Positions 51,519-61,005 of a stretch of DNA of 64,000 nucleotides are shown here, piece by piece (the first letter of the stretch is position 1; each line of letters starts with the position of its first letter). Below the pieces are notes generated by a model. That model was not told the DNA's origin. It did no database searches and saw only the letters and a program-made list of their open reading frames with translations. The DNA comes from Azospirillum melinis (lineage in GTDB: Bacteria > Pseudomonadota > Alphaproteobacteria > Azospirillales > Azospirillaceae): assembly GCF_013340935.1 (NCBI RefSeq), contig NZ_WHOS01000027.1, positions 34,490 through 98,489 on the forward strand, given 5' to 3'. Both the position numbers and the translations under genes were made by a program.

Positions 51519-52358
51519 TTATTTGGCGACGGTGTAGTCCATGCCGTACCACTTCTCCGACAGCGACTTCAGCGTGCCGTCCGCCTTCAGGGCGGCGACG
51601 ATTTCCGTCAGCTTGGCGTTCAGCTCGGCATCGCCCTTGTCGATGGCGATGGCCAGCGGCTCGTGATAGGCCGGCTTGTCGTTGATGGCGCGGATCGGAT
51701 AGCCGCGCTTCACCGCCGCCTCGACGGTCGGCAGGGCGGACACGATGGCATCCACCCGCACGCCGTCGCCCAGCCGCAGATCGTCCAGCGGGCCGACGCT
51801 GTCGCCATAGGTCTTGACGGTGCCCGGCTTCACATCTGCCGTGAACTCGGGAACGCCGACGGCGTCGATCTTCAGCTTGCCGTTGATGTAATCCTCGGAG
51901 GTCGTGCCGCCTTCGACCCCGATGGTCTTGCCGGTCAGCGCTGCCCGGCTGTCCAGCTTCGATGTCTTGTGAACGGCGAAGACATAGGGCGTGTAGTAAT
52001 AGATCGCCGGGAAGTCGAGGACGCGGGTCCGTCCGGTGGTCGGCGTCATCGAACCGACCGAGATGTCCCAGCGGCCGTTCCAGTTGCCGGCGGTGATGAT
52101 GCCCCATTCCGGCGTGATGAAGCGGGCGGTGGCGCCCAGCCGCTTGGCGATCTCCTTGGCCACCTCGACATCGAAGCCGTCCAGCTGGTTGTCCTTGTTC
52201 ATGAAGGACTGCGGCGGCCAGTTGGCGGCGGTCGCCACCACCATTTCCTTCTTCTGCGTGATGCGGTCCAGCGTGGCGCCGGCATCGGCGGCACCGTTGG
52301 ACAGCGCGAGCGCGCCAAGGGCGACGGCGCCGAGGCACAGGGATTTGAGCAGGGTCAT
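51519..52358 (-). CDS. Amino-acid ABC transporter substrate-binding protein
   Basis: The 279-residue protein has a signal peptide of about 26 residues ending near DAGAT. The bound-ligand domain is of the family 3 (HisJ/GlnH) type, with GFDVEVAKEIAKRLGA, WDISVGSMTPTTGR and GKTIGVEGGT. It should bind an amino acid or related polar solute in the periplasm. The matching permease is next upstream. No ATPase gene is present nearby. Confidence 0.91.
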   Translation of the reverse strand: MTLLKSLCLGAVALGALALSNGAADAGATLDRITQKKEMVVATAANWPPQSFMNKDNQLDGFDVEVAKEIAKRLGATARFITPEWGIITAGNWNGRWDISVGSMTPTTGRTRVLDFPAIYYYTPYVFAVHKTSKLDSRAALTGKTIGVEGGTTSEDYINGKLKIDAVGVPEFTADVKPGTVKTYGDSVGPLDDLRLGDGVRVDAIVSALPTVEAAVKRGYPIRAINDKPAYHEPLAIAIDKGDAELNAKLTEIVAALKADGTLKSLSEKWYGMDYTVAK

Positions 52359-52432
52359 GGACGGTCTCCTGACGTGAGGGGAAGCCTTGGCGTTCGGACG
52401 ATGTGAATTCTTGGGAGGTGACCCGCGCCGGC

Positions 52433-53404
52433 TCAGTGGCGGTGGCCGCGCGCCAGACGGCTCTCCAGCCGGGCCTGCACCTGCTCCAGGACGATGGAGA
52501 TCAGCCAGTAGAGTCCGGCGGCGGTGATCAGCATTTCCAGGTGGCGGAACTCGTCGCGACCCTGGGTGCGGGCGAGGAACATCAGTTCCCACACGCCGAT
52601 CACCGAGACGAGCGAGCTGTCCTTCAGCATGGCGATGAACTGGTTGCCGGTCGGCGGGATGATCAGGCGCAGCGACTGCGGCAGGATGATCAGCACCAGC
52701 GTGTGCATCGGCCCGAAGCCGAGAGCGCGCGCGGCCTCCCACTGGCCCTTGGGGATGCTCATGATGCCGGCGCGGAAGATCTCCGTCATGTAGGCGCCGT
52801 AGCACAGCGACAGCGCCGCCACGCCGGCCGGGATCGCCCCGATGACGTAACCGAGCTGCGGGATGCCGAGATAGATCAGGTAGATCTGGATCAGCAGCGG
52901 CACGCCGCGGAAGAAGGAGGTGTAGAAGGATGAGATGGCGATGGCGAAGCCGTTGTTCGACAGCCTCGCGATGGCGCCGACCATCGCCAGCACGAAGGCG
53001 ATGGCGATGGAGATCGCCGAGATGTACAGCGTCGTGGCGACGCCCTGGGTGATCAGGAAAGACAGCTTGCCCAGGATGAAGCTGTAGGACAGGTCGAAAC
53101 TGTAGAAGAAGACCAGGAACAGGCTGAACACCTCCAGCCAGACGGCGGCGACCTGCAACCGCAGGCCGAGCCGGCCGATAAGATGGATGTTCAGCGTGAA
53201 GGCCAGCGCAAGGCCGATGGCGGCCCAGACGGTCGCCAGGGAGTCGCCGCCCGGCAGGACCGCGACGACCGGTGCGAAGGCGGCGCCAAGGCCGCTGTGC
53301 CCGATGCCGCCGACGATGCCGGCCACCGTGACCGCGAGCGCCAGCACGCCCAGGAACCACGCCTTGTTCGTCAATCTGTCCCGGCGCACATGGTCATGGT
53401 ACAT
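52433..53404 (-). CDS. Amino-acid ABC transporter permease
   Basis: The 323-residue membrane protein has an N-terminal extension with several helices (about 15-120), then the HisM/GlnP-type permease domain with the EAA-type loop EAARALGFGPMHTLVLIILPQ. ATG 53404 is preferred because AAGGGA lies upstream. The frame opens further to 53560 but that part has a poor match to coding. It would pair with the binding protein. The ATPase may be shared from another locus. Confidence 0.88.
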   Translation of the reverse strand: MYHDHVRRDRLTNKAWFLGVLALAVTVAGIVGGIGHSGLGAAFAPVVAVLPGGDSLATVWAAIGLALAFTLNIHLIGRLGLRLQVAAVWLEVFSLFLVFFYSFDLSYSFILGKLSFLITQGVATTLYISAISIAIAFVLAMVGAIARLSNNGFAIAISSFYTSFFRGVPLLIQIYLIYLGIPQLGYVIGAIPAGVAALSLCYGAYMTEIFRAGIMSIPKGQWEAARALGFGPMHTLVLIILPQSLRLIIPPTGNQFIAMLKDSSLVSVIGVWELMFLARTQGRDEFRHLEMLITAAGLYWLISIVLEQVQARLESRLARGHRH

Positions 53405-53596
53405 GCCTGCGTTTTTCCCTTCCGTGCGTTTCACCCACAGTCCGTTCCTCAGCCTGTACCGGCTGTGCGACGGGCGGTATCCGGCAATCCGCCGGTTCGC
53501 GAAGGAAAATTTGGAAAATCGCCGGGTCCGACCCGACGGTACGCCGGCCGGCCCCGCCAAATTGAGTGGGTGCAGGGCCTTTTTAAAGGTCGCCGG

Positions 53597-53619
53597 ACCT
53601 CCGGCCTCTGGCCGGAGGT
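53597..53619. terminator. 10-bp hairpin terminator of the hydroxy-acid operon
   Basis: ACCTCCGGCC at 53597-53606 pairs perfectly with GGCCGGAGGT at 53610-53619 around TCT. On the minus strand it follows the stop of the gene at 53641 by 21 bases and is followed by an AT-containing run (CCTTTAAAAAGG). It is a good end for the minus-strand operon. Confidence 0.7.
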
Positions 53620-53640
53620 GACCTCATTCGGCGACCGCGA

Positions 53641-54816
53641 TCACGCCGGTTCGGCAACCCGGCCGGCAGGCAGGCTTCGCAGTGGGGTGAGATCGGCCAC
53701 GGTCCGGCAGCCGAGCAGGGCCATGGTCCGGTCGAGTTCATCCCGCAGGATCGCCAGCGCGTGTTCGGCCCCCGCCTGTCCGCCGGCCGCAAGACCGAAC
53801 AGCGGCGCCCGGCCGAGCAGAACCGCGGCGGCCCCGGCGGCCAGCAGCTTCGCGGCATCGCTGCCGCGCCGCACGCCGCTGTCGGCCAGTACCGTCAGAC
53901 GGTCGCCGACCGCGTCCATGACCCGCGGCAGAACGGTGAGCGGCGACGGCGCGCAATCGAGATTGCGCCCGCCATGGTTGGACACCACGATGGCCTCGAC
54001 CCCGGCCGCCGCCGCACGCAGCGCATCTTCCGGCGCCAGCAAGCCCTTGAGGATGATGCGCCCCTGCCAGCGGCGGCGCAGCTCCGTCACATCGTCCCAG
54101 TTGACCCGGTCGCACAGACGGATCGGGTCGTGCGCCGCGGCGTCGGTGATGCGGGTGCGGTACTGCTCGGGATAATGGGCGTATCCGGGCCAGCCGCCGT
54201 TGGCCAGCAGGCGGAGCAGTACCCCGCCCGCCCAAGCCGGGTGGCGCGCCACGTCCAGGGCGCCACGCAGGGACGGCTCGACCGGAACACTGAATCCGTT
54301 GTGTCGGTTATACTCGCGCTTGGGCGAAACCGCGGTGTCCACCGTCAGGATCAGCGTATCCACCCCACAGGCGGCGACGCGGTCGAGCAGGCCATGGGTC
54401 AGGCTGCGGTCGCGCCAGACATAGAGCTGGAACCACAGTTCGGCTCCGGACTCCGCGATGGCTTCGATGCTGGTGATCGACTGGGTCGAAACGGAGAAGG
54501 GGATGCCGGCGGCGCGGGCGGCGCGGGCCAGCAGCACCTCGCCGTCATAGCGGACCAGACCGGCGGCGGCGGTCGGCGCGACGACGAAGGGCATCGGGCG
54601 GTCGCGGCCGAACAGCGTCACGCCGGTGTGGCGTCCACTGCAATCGACCAGCACCCGCGGAGTCAGTTCGGCCTGCGCGAAGCTGTCGCGCAGCCGGCGC
54701 AGGGAGGTCTCGTCCTCGGTGCCGCGGTCGATATATTCGAACAGGCCGCGCGGCAGGAAACGGCGGGCGCGCAGCCGCAACTCGTCGATGTTCAGGCATG
54801 CCTGATGGGCCGCCAT
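53641..54816 (-). CDS. FMN-dependent alpha-hydroxy-acid oxidase/dehydrogenase
   Basis: The 391-residue protein matches the lactate/mandelate/glycolate oxidase family. It has YIDRGTEDETSL near the start, VAPTAAAGL, FQLYVWRDR and the catalytic His segment VVSNHGGRNLD, then ADSGVRRGSDAAKLLAAGA for FMN phosphate binding. It oxidises an L-2-hydroxy acid to a 2-oxo acid. It is 30 bases after the IclR gene and is probably the last gene of the operon. Confidence 0.91.
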   Translation of the reverse strand: MAAHQACLNIDELRLRARRFLPRGLFEYIDRGTEDETSLRRLRDSFAQAELTPRVLVDCSGRHTGVTLFGRDRPMPFVVAPTAAAGLVRYDGEVLLARAARAAGIPFSVSTQSITSIEAIAESGAELWFQLYVWRDRSLTHGLLDRVAACGVDTLILTVDTAVSPKREYNRHNGFSVPVEPSLRGALDVARHPAWAGGVLLRLLANGGWPGYAHYPEQYRTRITDAAAHDPIRLCDRVNWDDVTELRRRWQGRIILKGLLAPEDALRAAAAGVEAIVVSNHGGRNLDCAPSPLTVLPRVMDAVGDRLTVLADSGVRRGSDAAKLLAAGAAAVLLGRAPLFGLAAGGQAGAEHALAILRDELDRTMALLGCRTVADLTPLRSLPAGRVAEPA

Positions 54817-54846
54817 GGGATCACCGCCTCCCGCGGGATGGGGCGG

Positions 54847-55746
54847 CTATCGGGAATAGCTGCCGAATTTGTGGACGGAAATGGAGGCCGCCGCCACCTG
54901 GACATGGCGGGCAAGCTCCTGCTCGACCTGCTCCGGAGTCCAGCGCGTGGCCGGAACCGAGATGCTGAGGCCGGCCACGGCGCGGCCGTGCTCGTCGGTG
55001 ATGGCGGCGCCGACCGAGATGTCGCCCATCACCGTCTCGTTGATCAGCAGGGCATAGCCCTTCTCCCCCGCTTCGCGCACGCGGGCGCGCAGCCGGTCGG
55101 GATCGCAGACGGTGTAGGGGGTCAGCGGGCGCAGGTCGGTGCGGGCGAGGATATCCTCCCGCTCCTCTTCGGATAGACGCGACAGGATGGCGGTGCCGGA
55201 CGCCGTGTAATAGGCGGGCAGGCGGCTGCCGACCATAAATTCGATGTTGACCAGATGCTTGCCGGGGAAACGGGCGACGAAGACGATCTCGGCGCCGTCC
55301 AGCTCCTGCAGGTTGGTGGTTTCGCCGACGCTGCGGCTGATGTCGAGAAGGTAGGGGAAGGCCTTTTCGATCAGCTCGTTGGCGCGCAGGTAGTTGTAGG
55401 AGAATTGCAGCAGCTTCGGCGTCAGCGCATAGTTGCGCGTACCGTGGACGCGGCGCAGATATCCCAGAACCTCCAGCGTATAGACCAGCCGCTGAGCGGC
55501 GCTGCGGTCCAGGTTGGCCGCCCTGGCGATCTCCGACAGCGGCATTTGCCGGTGCGGCCCGTCGAAGGCGTGGAGGATCTGGAAGGTCTTCTCGGTCGAG
55601 CCGACGAACAGCGAGGAGTCGCGCGGATCGGGCTTCCTGGCCTCCGGCTCCGCGGTCACTCCAGCCACAGTCACTCCAGCCGCAGTGCCGCCCGGCTCCG
55701 TCACGGCCTCTTCCGCCTTCGGCTTCCGTCCTGCTGTCCGCGTCAT
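54847..55746 (-). CDS. IclR-family regulator
   Basis: The 299-residue regulator has a Pro/Ala/Val-rich N-terminal extension of about 45 residues, then a winged helix (STEKTFQILHAFD to SAAQRLVYTLEVLGYLR), and the IclR effector domain with SRLPAYYTASGTAILSRLS and GDISVGAAITDEHGRAVAGLSI. The start at 55746 keeps the long extension. A later start would still include the helix-turn-helix. It probably controls the surrounding transport and catabolic genes, and the palindrome upstream of the first gene is a likely site. Confidence 0.9.
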   Translation of the reverse strand: MTRTAGRKPKAEEAVTEPGGTAAGVTVAGVTAEPEARKPDPRDSSLFVGSTEKTFQILHAFDGPHRQMPLSEIARAANLDRSAAQRLVYTLEVLGYLRRVHGTRNYALTPKLLQFSYNYLRANELIEKAFPYLLDISRSVGETTNLQELDGAEIVFVARFPGKHLVNIEFMVGSRLPAYYTASGTAILSRLSEEEREDILARTDLRPLTPYTVCDPDRLRARVREAGEKGYALLINETVMGDISVGAAITDEHGRAVAGLSISVPATRWTPEQVEQELARHVQVAAASISVHKFGSYSR

Positions 55747-55877
55747 CGGCAATTCCCCAAGGCAGTCTCCATCCCGCCGGACCCTGGTCCTGTGCTTTTG
55801 CGCCAGGGTCCGCCATCTCCACGCTAACGCATAGCATCCGGCGAACCGAATGCCACGCGCTGCGCGGTTGCTACCCG

Positions 55878-56810
55878 TCATACCGGCTGGGCGGCCGGCA
55901 TTCCCTCGTAAGTGACCAGCAGGCGGGACAGCTCGCGCCGCAGCGACTGCTTCAGCGGCTCGCCCGGCTCGCGCAGCGGCGCCAGCATCGCCGGGGCATG
56001 CACGCCGATCAGATCCATCACCGCCTTCATCGGGCCGGGGTTGGTCTCGGCGAAGGCGAGGTTCATCATCGGGATCAGCGTACGGTGGATTTCCAGCGCC
56101 TTGTCCAGCTTGCCGGTGGAGGCGAGGTCGTGGATCAGACGCCACGCCCGCGGCAGCAGGTTGGCCGTCACCACGATGCCGCCCCGGGCGCCCGACGCCA
56201 CATGCAGCGGGAACAGCGTGTCCTCGCCGCTCAGCACCGCGAAGGAGGAGTCCACCCCCGCCACCGTGCGCAGGAAATGATACATGTCGGTGTTGCAGGC
56301 CTTCATGCCGACGATCCGCTCGTGCCGCGACAGCTCGTGCAGGATCTCCGGATCGATGGCGATGCGGGTGCGGTAGGGGATCTCGTAGATCAGGATCGGC
56401 ACCGGCGATTCGTCGGCGTAGCGCAGGAAATAGTCGCGGATGCCGGCCTGTGTCGGGTTGGTGTAGTAGGGGGTCAGCACCAGCAGCCCGTCCACACCGG
56501 CGGAGGCGAAATCGCGGCCCGCCGACAGCGCGTCGTAATAGCCGGTGTCGAGCACGCCGGCGATCACCGGCCCGCGCTTCTCGCCCGCGCCCGCCATCGC
56601 CTCGACCGACAGCTCGGCGAAGCGGATGCGCTGGTCCTTCGCCAGGGCGCCATACTCGCCGGTGCCGCCGAGCGGGACCAGCCCGTCGATCCCCTGGCGG
56701 AACAGCCAGGAGAACAGCGCTCTAGAGGCCGCGACGTCGATGGTGCCGTCGGCTGTCACCGGCGTCGGAGTGGCGGGCAGGATGCCGCGAAGCTTCGTGG
56801 CGTTGAGCAT
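55878..56810 (-). CDS. DapA-family aldolase/lyase
   Basis: The 310-residue TIM-barrel protein has the phosphate-like/carboxylate loop LGGTGEYGAL, the Tyr in YEIPYRTRI and the Schiff-base Lys in VGMKACNTDMYHF. These are the hallmarks of the dihydrodipicolinate synthase/N-acetylneuraminate lyase superfamily. Its place in a transport operon with two hydroxy-acid oxidases argues for a catabolic aldolase or dehydratase (for example a 2-oxo-4-hydroxy acid aldolase) rather than lysine synthesis. It is 50 bases downstream of the permease fusion. Confidence 0.87.
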   Translation of the reverse strand: MLNATKLRGILPATPTPVTADGTIDVAASRALFSWLFRQGIDGLVPLGGTGEYGALAKDQRIRFAELSVEAMAGAGEKRGPVIAGVLDTGYYDALSAGRDFASAGVDGLLVLTPYYTNPTQAGIRDYFLRYADESPVPILIYEIPYRTRIAIDPEILHELSRHERIVGMKACNTDMYHFLRTVAGVDSSFAVLSGEDTLFPLHVASGARGGIVVTANLLPRAWRLIHDLASTGKLDKALEIHRTLIPMMNLAFAETNPGPMKAVMDLIGVHAPAMLAPLREPGEPLKQSLRRELSRLLVTYEGMPAAQPV

Positions 56811-56859
56811 GTCTTGTCCTTGGAAGAAGCTGGTGGTGAAGGCGGTCGGGAAGCCGGTT

Positions 56860-58647
56860 TCAGCCGGCGAGGCTGCGGCGGCGCAGACGGTCGGCGACAT
56901 AGATCAGGGTGGCGACGAACAGCAGCAGCCCGGTCGACACCGCCGCGATGACGGGGGAGACCTGCAGCGTCACCTCGTCCCAGAACTGCTTGGGCAGCGT
57001 GGCGCTCAGCCCGCCCGAGGAGAACAGGGAGATGGTCAGCTCGTCGAAGGAGGTGGCGAAGGCGAACAGGAAGGACGACAGCATGCCGGCCCCCAGGATC
57101 GGGAAGGTGACATGCCGCAGCGCCGCCACCGGCCGGGCGCCCAGGCTCTGCGCCGCGAGGTCGAGCCGGGTGTCGTAGTTGCGCAGCACCGCCATCATGG
57201 TCATGACCACATAGGGCACGGCGACGACGGTATGGCCGATGACCAGACCCAGGATGGTGCCGACCAAGCCCATCTGGGCGAAGACATAGAACATGCCGAC
57301 GGCGATGATCATGCGCGGCACGACGATGGGCGACAGGATGAAGGCCAGCATGGCGCCCTTGCCCCGCATCTGGCTGCGCACCATCAGGAAGGCGGCGGGA
57401 ACGCCGATCGCCATCGACAGGAGGCCGGTGCCGAACGCCACCACGATGGAGCGCCACAGCGCCTGCATCCAGATCGGCGAGTCCAGCAGCTGCTGGTACC
57501 ATTGCAGCGTGAAGCCCGACGGCGGCCAGGCGAGCCCGCCCTTGCCGAAGGACAGCGGGATCATCAGGAAGGCGGGCAGGCTGATCAGCACCAGCAGCAG
57601 CCAGACGAAGGCGGTCAGCGCCACCGGACGCTCGGACCGGCCGCGCAGCGGATGGCGGCGCGGCACCAGCCCGATCAGCGCATCGCTGACGGAGCCAAGC
57701 GCGGCCAGCACGCGCCCGCCCAGCCGGCGCATGGCGGTGTCGCGGTTGCGCACCACGGCGCTCTCGCCGGTCAGCGACGCGAAGCCGAAGACGCGGTCGT
57801 ACAGCAGGAACACCACCAGCACGACCGTCAGCAGCAGCACCGAGATGGCGCCGGCCAGACCCCAGTTCAGCGTCTGCTGCACCTGATCGATGATCAGCTG
57901 GGTGATCATCGTCTCCTTCCGGCCGCCCAGCAGGGCGGGCACGATGAAGAAGCCGATGGCCGACACGAACACCATGATCGCGGATGCTGCGACGCCGGGA
58001 AGCGACAGCGGGAAATAGACGGTCCAGAAGGCGGTGCCGGGCCGGGCGCCCAGCGTGCCGGCGGCGCGCGGCAGGGTGCGGTCGATGTTCTCCATCACCG
58101 CAAGCATGGTCATCACCGCCAGCGGCAGCATGGCATGCACCATGCCGACCAGCACGGCGCCGAAGCCGTAGAGCAGGTCGGCCGGGGTGTCGATGATGCC
58201 GAGCGACATCAGCGTGCTGTTGACGACGCCGTTGCGGCCGAGGATGACGACCCAGGCGAAGGCGCGCACCAGGAAGCTGGTCCAGAAGGACAGCAGGACC
58301 CAGAAGATCAGCCGGCTTTTCGCCGGGCCCTTGGCGATGGAGATCAGGTAGGCGACCGGATAGGCCGCGACCACCGCGACCACCGTCGTCGCCAGCGAGA
58401 TCTTCAGCGTGATCCACAGGACGGTGATGTAGAGGCTGGAGGCGAACAGCTGGGCGTAGGGCGCCAGCGTGAAGCCCTGGCCGTTGTAGACGCTGAGCGC
58501 CAGCAGCTGCCCGACAGGGAAGACCAAAAAGGCGACGAGCAGCAGGACGAGCGGGGCGCCCATCAGCACCGGCTTGCGCCAGGCGGGCGGGGGCGAGTGG
58601 CGTTTGGCGCCTTGGGCGTGGGTCATGGTCATGGACTGTCCGCTCAT
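56860..58647 (-). CDS. Fused ABC transporter permease (PotB-PotC-like)
   Basis: The 595-residue protein holds two permease domains in one chain. The first (about 25-290) has the EAA-like loop RAAGTLGARPGTAFWTVYFPL, and the second (about 320-590) has LAAQSLGARPVAALRHVTFPI. In polyamine-type importers the two permeases are normally separate proteins, so this is a natural fusion. ATG 58647 is one base after the stop of the ATPase gene and is preferred over the upstream in-frame ATG at 58668. It forms the membrane channel with the ATPase. Confidence 0.9.
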   Translation of the reverse strand: MSGQSMTMTHAQGAKRHSPPPAWRKPVLMGAPLVLLLVAFLVFPVGQLLALSVYNGQGFTLAPYAQLFASSLYITVLWITLKISLATTVVAVVAAYPVAYLISIAKGPAKSRLIFWVLLSFWTSFLVRAFAWVVILGRNGVVNSTLMSLGIIDTPADLLYGFGAVLVGMVHAMLPLAVMTMLAVMENIDRTLPRAAGTLGARPGTAFWTVYFPLSLPGVAASAIMVFVSAIGFFIVPALLGGRKETMITQLIIDQVQQTLNWGLAGAISVLLLTVVLVVFLLYDRVFGFASLTGESAVVRNRDTAMRRLGGRVLAALGSVSDALIGLVPRRHPLRGRSERPVALTAFVWLLLVLISLPAFLMIPLSFGKGGLAWPPSGFTLQWYQQLLDSPIWMQALWRSIVVAFGTGLLSMAIGVPAAFLMVRSQMRGKGAMLAFILSPIVVPRMIIAVGMFYVFAQMGLVGTILGLVIGHTVVAVPYVVMTMMAVLRNYDTRLDLAAQSLGARPVAALRHVTFPILGAGMLSSFLFAFATSFDELTISLFSSGGLSATLPKQFWDEVTLQVSPVIAAVSTGLLLFVATLIYVADRLRRRSLAG

Positions 58648-58648
58648 C

Positions 58649-59764
58649 TCACGCCGTCCCGGCCGCACGGGCGCTGTCGGCGATCACCACGGCGTCCCGG
58701 CCGCTCCAGGACAGTGTCAGCACGTCGTCGATGCGGACCGCGTCGTCGTCGTTGCGGGTGGGGAAGGCGGCGACCAGCGGCGGCAGCTTGCCGTCCAGCG
58801 GCTCCATATAGACCTTGGTCAGGCTGCCGGTGACCATCACCTCCGACACGCGGCCCTGAAGCCCGTCGGGAGTGCTTCCGCCCTTGCGGGCGACCGTCAG
58901 GTTCTGCGGCCGCACCATCACGCGCACCTCGGTGCCGGGCGGAAGGTCGTTGCCGTTGGCGAGCGCCCGGCCGGATACGCCCTGCGTGCCGAGCCCGATC
59001 TCCACCTCGTCGCCGCTGCGGCTGCCCAGGGCAGCGGGCAGGATGTTGGATTCGCCCAGGAAATCGGCGACGAACAGCGAGCGCGGGCGGAAATACAGGT
59101 CGGCCGGCGTGCCCAGCTGCTCGATCCGCCCGGCATTCATCAGGCAGATGCGGTCGGACATCGTCATCGCCTCTTCCTGATCGTGGGTGACGTAGACGAC
59201 CGTCGTTCCCAGCTCGCGGTGCAGGCGCTTGATCTCCAGCTGCATGTGCTCGCGCAGCTTCTTGTCGAGTGCGCCCAGCGGCTCGTCCATCAGGATGATC
59301 GAGGGCTTGTAGACCATGCAGCGGGCCAGCGCGACGCGCTGCTGCTGGCCGCCCGACAGCTCGCGCGGGTAGCGGCCGGCGATGTGCGGCAGATGCACCA
59401 TCTCCAGCGCCTCGAGCGCGCGCCGCTTGGCCTCCGCCGCCCCGACCTTCCGCATCTTCAGCGGAAAGGCGATGTTCTCCTCGATGGTCATGTGCGGGAA
59501 CAGGGCGTAGTTCTGGAACACCACGCCGATGTCGCGCTCATAGGGCGGGGCGTAGGTGACGTCCTGCGAGCCGATGCGCACGCTTCCCTCGTCGGGCGGC
59601 ACCAGCCCGGCCAGCAGGCTGAGCAGCGTCGTCTTGCCGGAGCCCGACGGACCGAGCAGCGTCAGGAATTCGCCGTCGGCGACGACGAGATCCGTGGGAG
59701 CCAGCGCCACGAAGTCGCCGTAGCGCTTGGCAAGACCCTGGACGGAAAGGCTGGAAGAAGACAT
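58649..59764 (-). CDS. Polyamine-type ABC transporter ATPase (PotA-like)
   Basis: The 371-residue ATPase has Walker A GPSGSGKTT, Q-loop FQNYALFPH, signature LSGGQQQRVALAR, Walker B ILMDEPLGALD and switch His in YVTHDQEEA, then a C-terminal TOBE domain of about 120 residues. GAGGAGGC lies upstream of ATG 59764. All catalytic elements are intact. It energises the fused permease. Confidence 0.94.
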   Translation of the reverse strand: MSSSSLSVQGLAKRYGDFVALAPTDLVVADGEFLTLLGPSGSGKTTLLSLLAGLVPPDEGSVRIGSQDVTYAPPYERDIGVVFQNYALFPHMTIEENIAFPLKMRKVGAAEAKRRALEALEMVHLPHIAGRYPRELSGGQQQRVALARCMVYKPSIILMDEPLGALDKKLREHMQLEIKRLHRELGTTVVYVTHDQEEAMTMSDRICLMNAGRIEQLGTPADLYFRPRSLFVADFLGESNILPAALGSRSGDEVEIGLGTQGVSGRALANGNDLPPGTEVRVMVRPQNLTVARKGGSTPDGLQGRVSEVMVTGSLTKVYMEPLDGKLPPLVAAFPTRNDDDAVRIDDVLTLSWSGRDAVVIADSARAAGTA

Positions 59765-59858
59765 GCGCGCCTCCTCGCGAAGGGGTGGGGCCGAAGGGGA
59801 ATGGGGGCGGGAAGGGCGGGGAGGGGACACCGCACCGGCATCCCCCACCCGCGTTTCC

Positions 59859-60941
59859 TCAGCTCAGCAGCCAGGCGTTGTAGCGCTCAAGACCCTTCTG
59901 CTGGTTCTTCAGCCAGTAGTCGGCGTTGATCTGCACGCCGCGTTCGATGTTGGCCGGGAAGGTCGGGCAGTCGGGGGCGATCTTGGCGTCGATGTGCTTG
60001 AAGGCCTCCGGCTGGGTGACGCCGGCCGGGAAATACTTCACCAGTTCGGCCTGACGCTTGGCGTCGGAGGCGAACTTGATGAACTGGCGGCAGGCGTCGG
60101 CGTTCGGGGTGCCGGCCAGGATCGCCCAGCTGTCGAGGCCCCAGATGTTCTGGTCCCAGACGATGCCGACCGGCGCACCGGCTGCAATGGCCGCCTGCGG
60201 ACGCGACACCCAGGTCGGCACCATGTCCACCTCGCCCGACAGCAGCATCTGCTCGACCTGCGCGCCGCTGGTCCAGAACACCGAGATGTCCTTCTTGATG
60301 CGGTCCAGCGCCTTGAAGGCGCGGTCGAGGTCGCAGGGATAGACCTCGGCGTTCGGCACGCCGTCGGCCATCAGCGCCTGTTCGATGGTGTCGAACGGGT
60401 GCTTGCGCAGGGCGCGGCGGCCGGGGAAGTTGGCGACGTCGTAGAAGTCCTTCCAGGAGGCCGGCGCCTTGCGGCCCTTGAAGGCTTCGGTGCGGTAGGC
60501 CAGCACCGTGGTGTAGACGTTGGTGCCGACGCCATATTCCGACATGTACTGCTTGGGGATCGAGGCGACGGCCGGATCGGCCTCCAGCCCGTGCTTCTCC
60601 AGCAGCGGCTTGTCGCCGCCGGTCAGCATCAGGATGGCGGGCTGGCTGATCTTGGCCATGTCCCAGGTGTAGGACTTGGCTTCCACCATCGAGCGGATCT
60701 GCGCGGTCGGTTCGGCATTGGCCTGGACGCCGACCACTTCGATGCCGGTCGCGGCGGTGAAGGGTTTATAGAAGATCTCGCCATAGGCCTTGGTGTAGAT
60801 GCCGCCGTCATCGCGCACGACGATCCGCTTGTTCTGCGCGCGGGCCGGGCTCCAGATCGCCGGCATGGCAAGCGCGGCCGTGCCGGCGGCGCCGGCTTTC
60901 AGCAGGGTGCGGCGGGACCAGCCGGATTGGCGGATGCTCAT
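59859..60941 (-). CDS. Tat-exported ABC substrate-binding protein (PotD/PotF-like)
   Basis: The 360-residue protein has a twin-arginine signal (SRRTLLKAG, cleavage near SPARAQ at residue 36) and the extracellular solute-binding family 1 fold typical of polyamine and related carriers, with DDGGIYTKAYGEIF and WAILAGTPNADACRQFIKFA. The true ligand may be a polyamine, opine or organic acid. It is 65 bases after the FAD oxidase gene and 94 before the ATPase. Confidence 0.9.
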   Translation of the reverse strand: MSIRQSGWSRRTLLKAGAAGTAALAMPAIWSPARAQNKRIVVRDDGGIYTKAYGEIFYKPFTAATGIEVVGVQANAEPTAQIRSMVEAKSYTWDMAKISQPAILMLTGGDKPLLEKHGLEADPAVASIPKQYMSEYGVGTNVYTTVLAYRTEAFKGRKAPASWKDFYDVANFPGRRALRKHPFDTIEQALMADGVPNAEVYPCDLDRAFKALDRIKKDISVFWTSGAQVEQMLLSGEVDMVPTWVSRPQAAIAAGAPVGIVWDQNIWGLDSWAILAGTPNADACRQFIKFASDAKRQAELVKYFPAGVTQPEAFKHIDAKIAPDCPTFPANIERGVQINADYWLKNQQKGLERYNAWLLS

Positions 60942-61005
60942 GTCGGAACTCCTCTTGGTGGGCCTGAACGGCGAAGGAACGGCGGAAGAAGGAACGGAAT
61001 GGGTC

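Noticed and set aside
55878..56810. Housekeeping dapA of lysine synthesis
   Set aside because: Operon context is catabolic transport with hydroxy-acid oxidases and an IclR regulator. Family membership alone does not prove DapA function.
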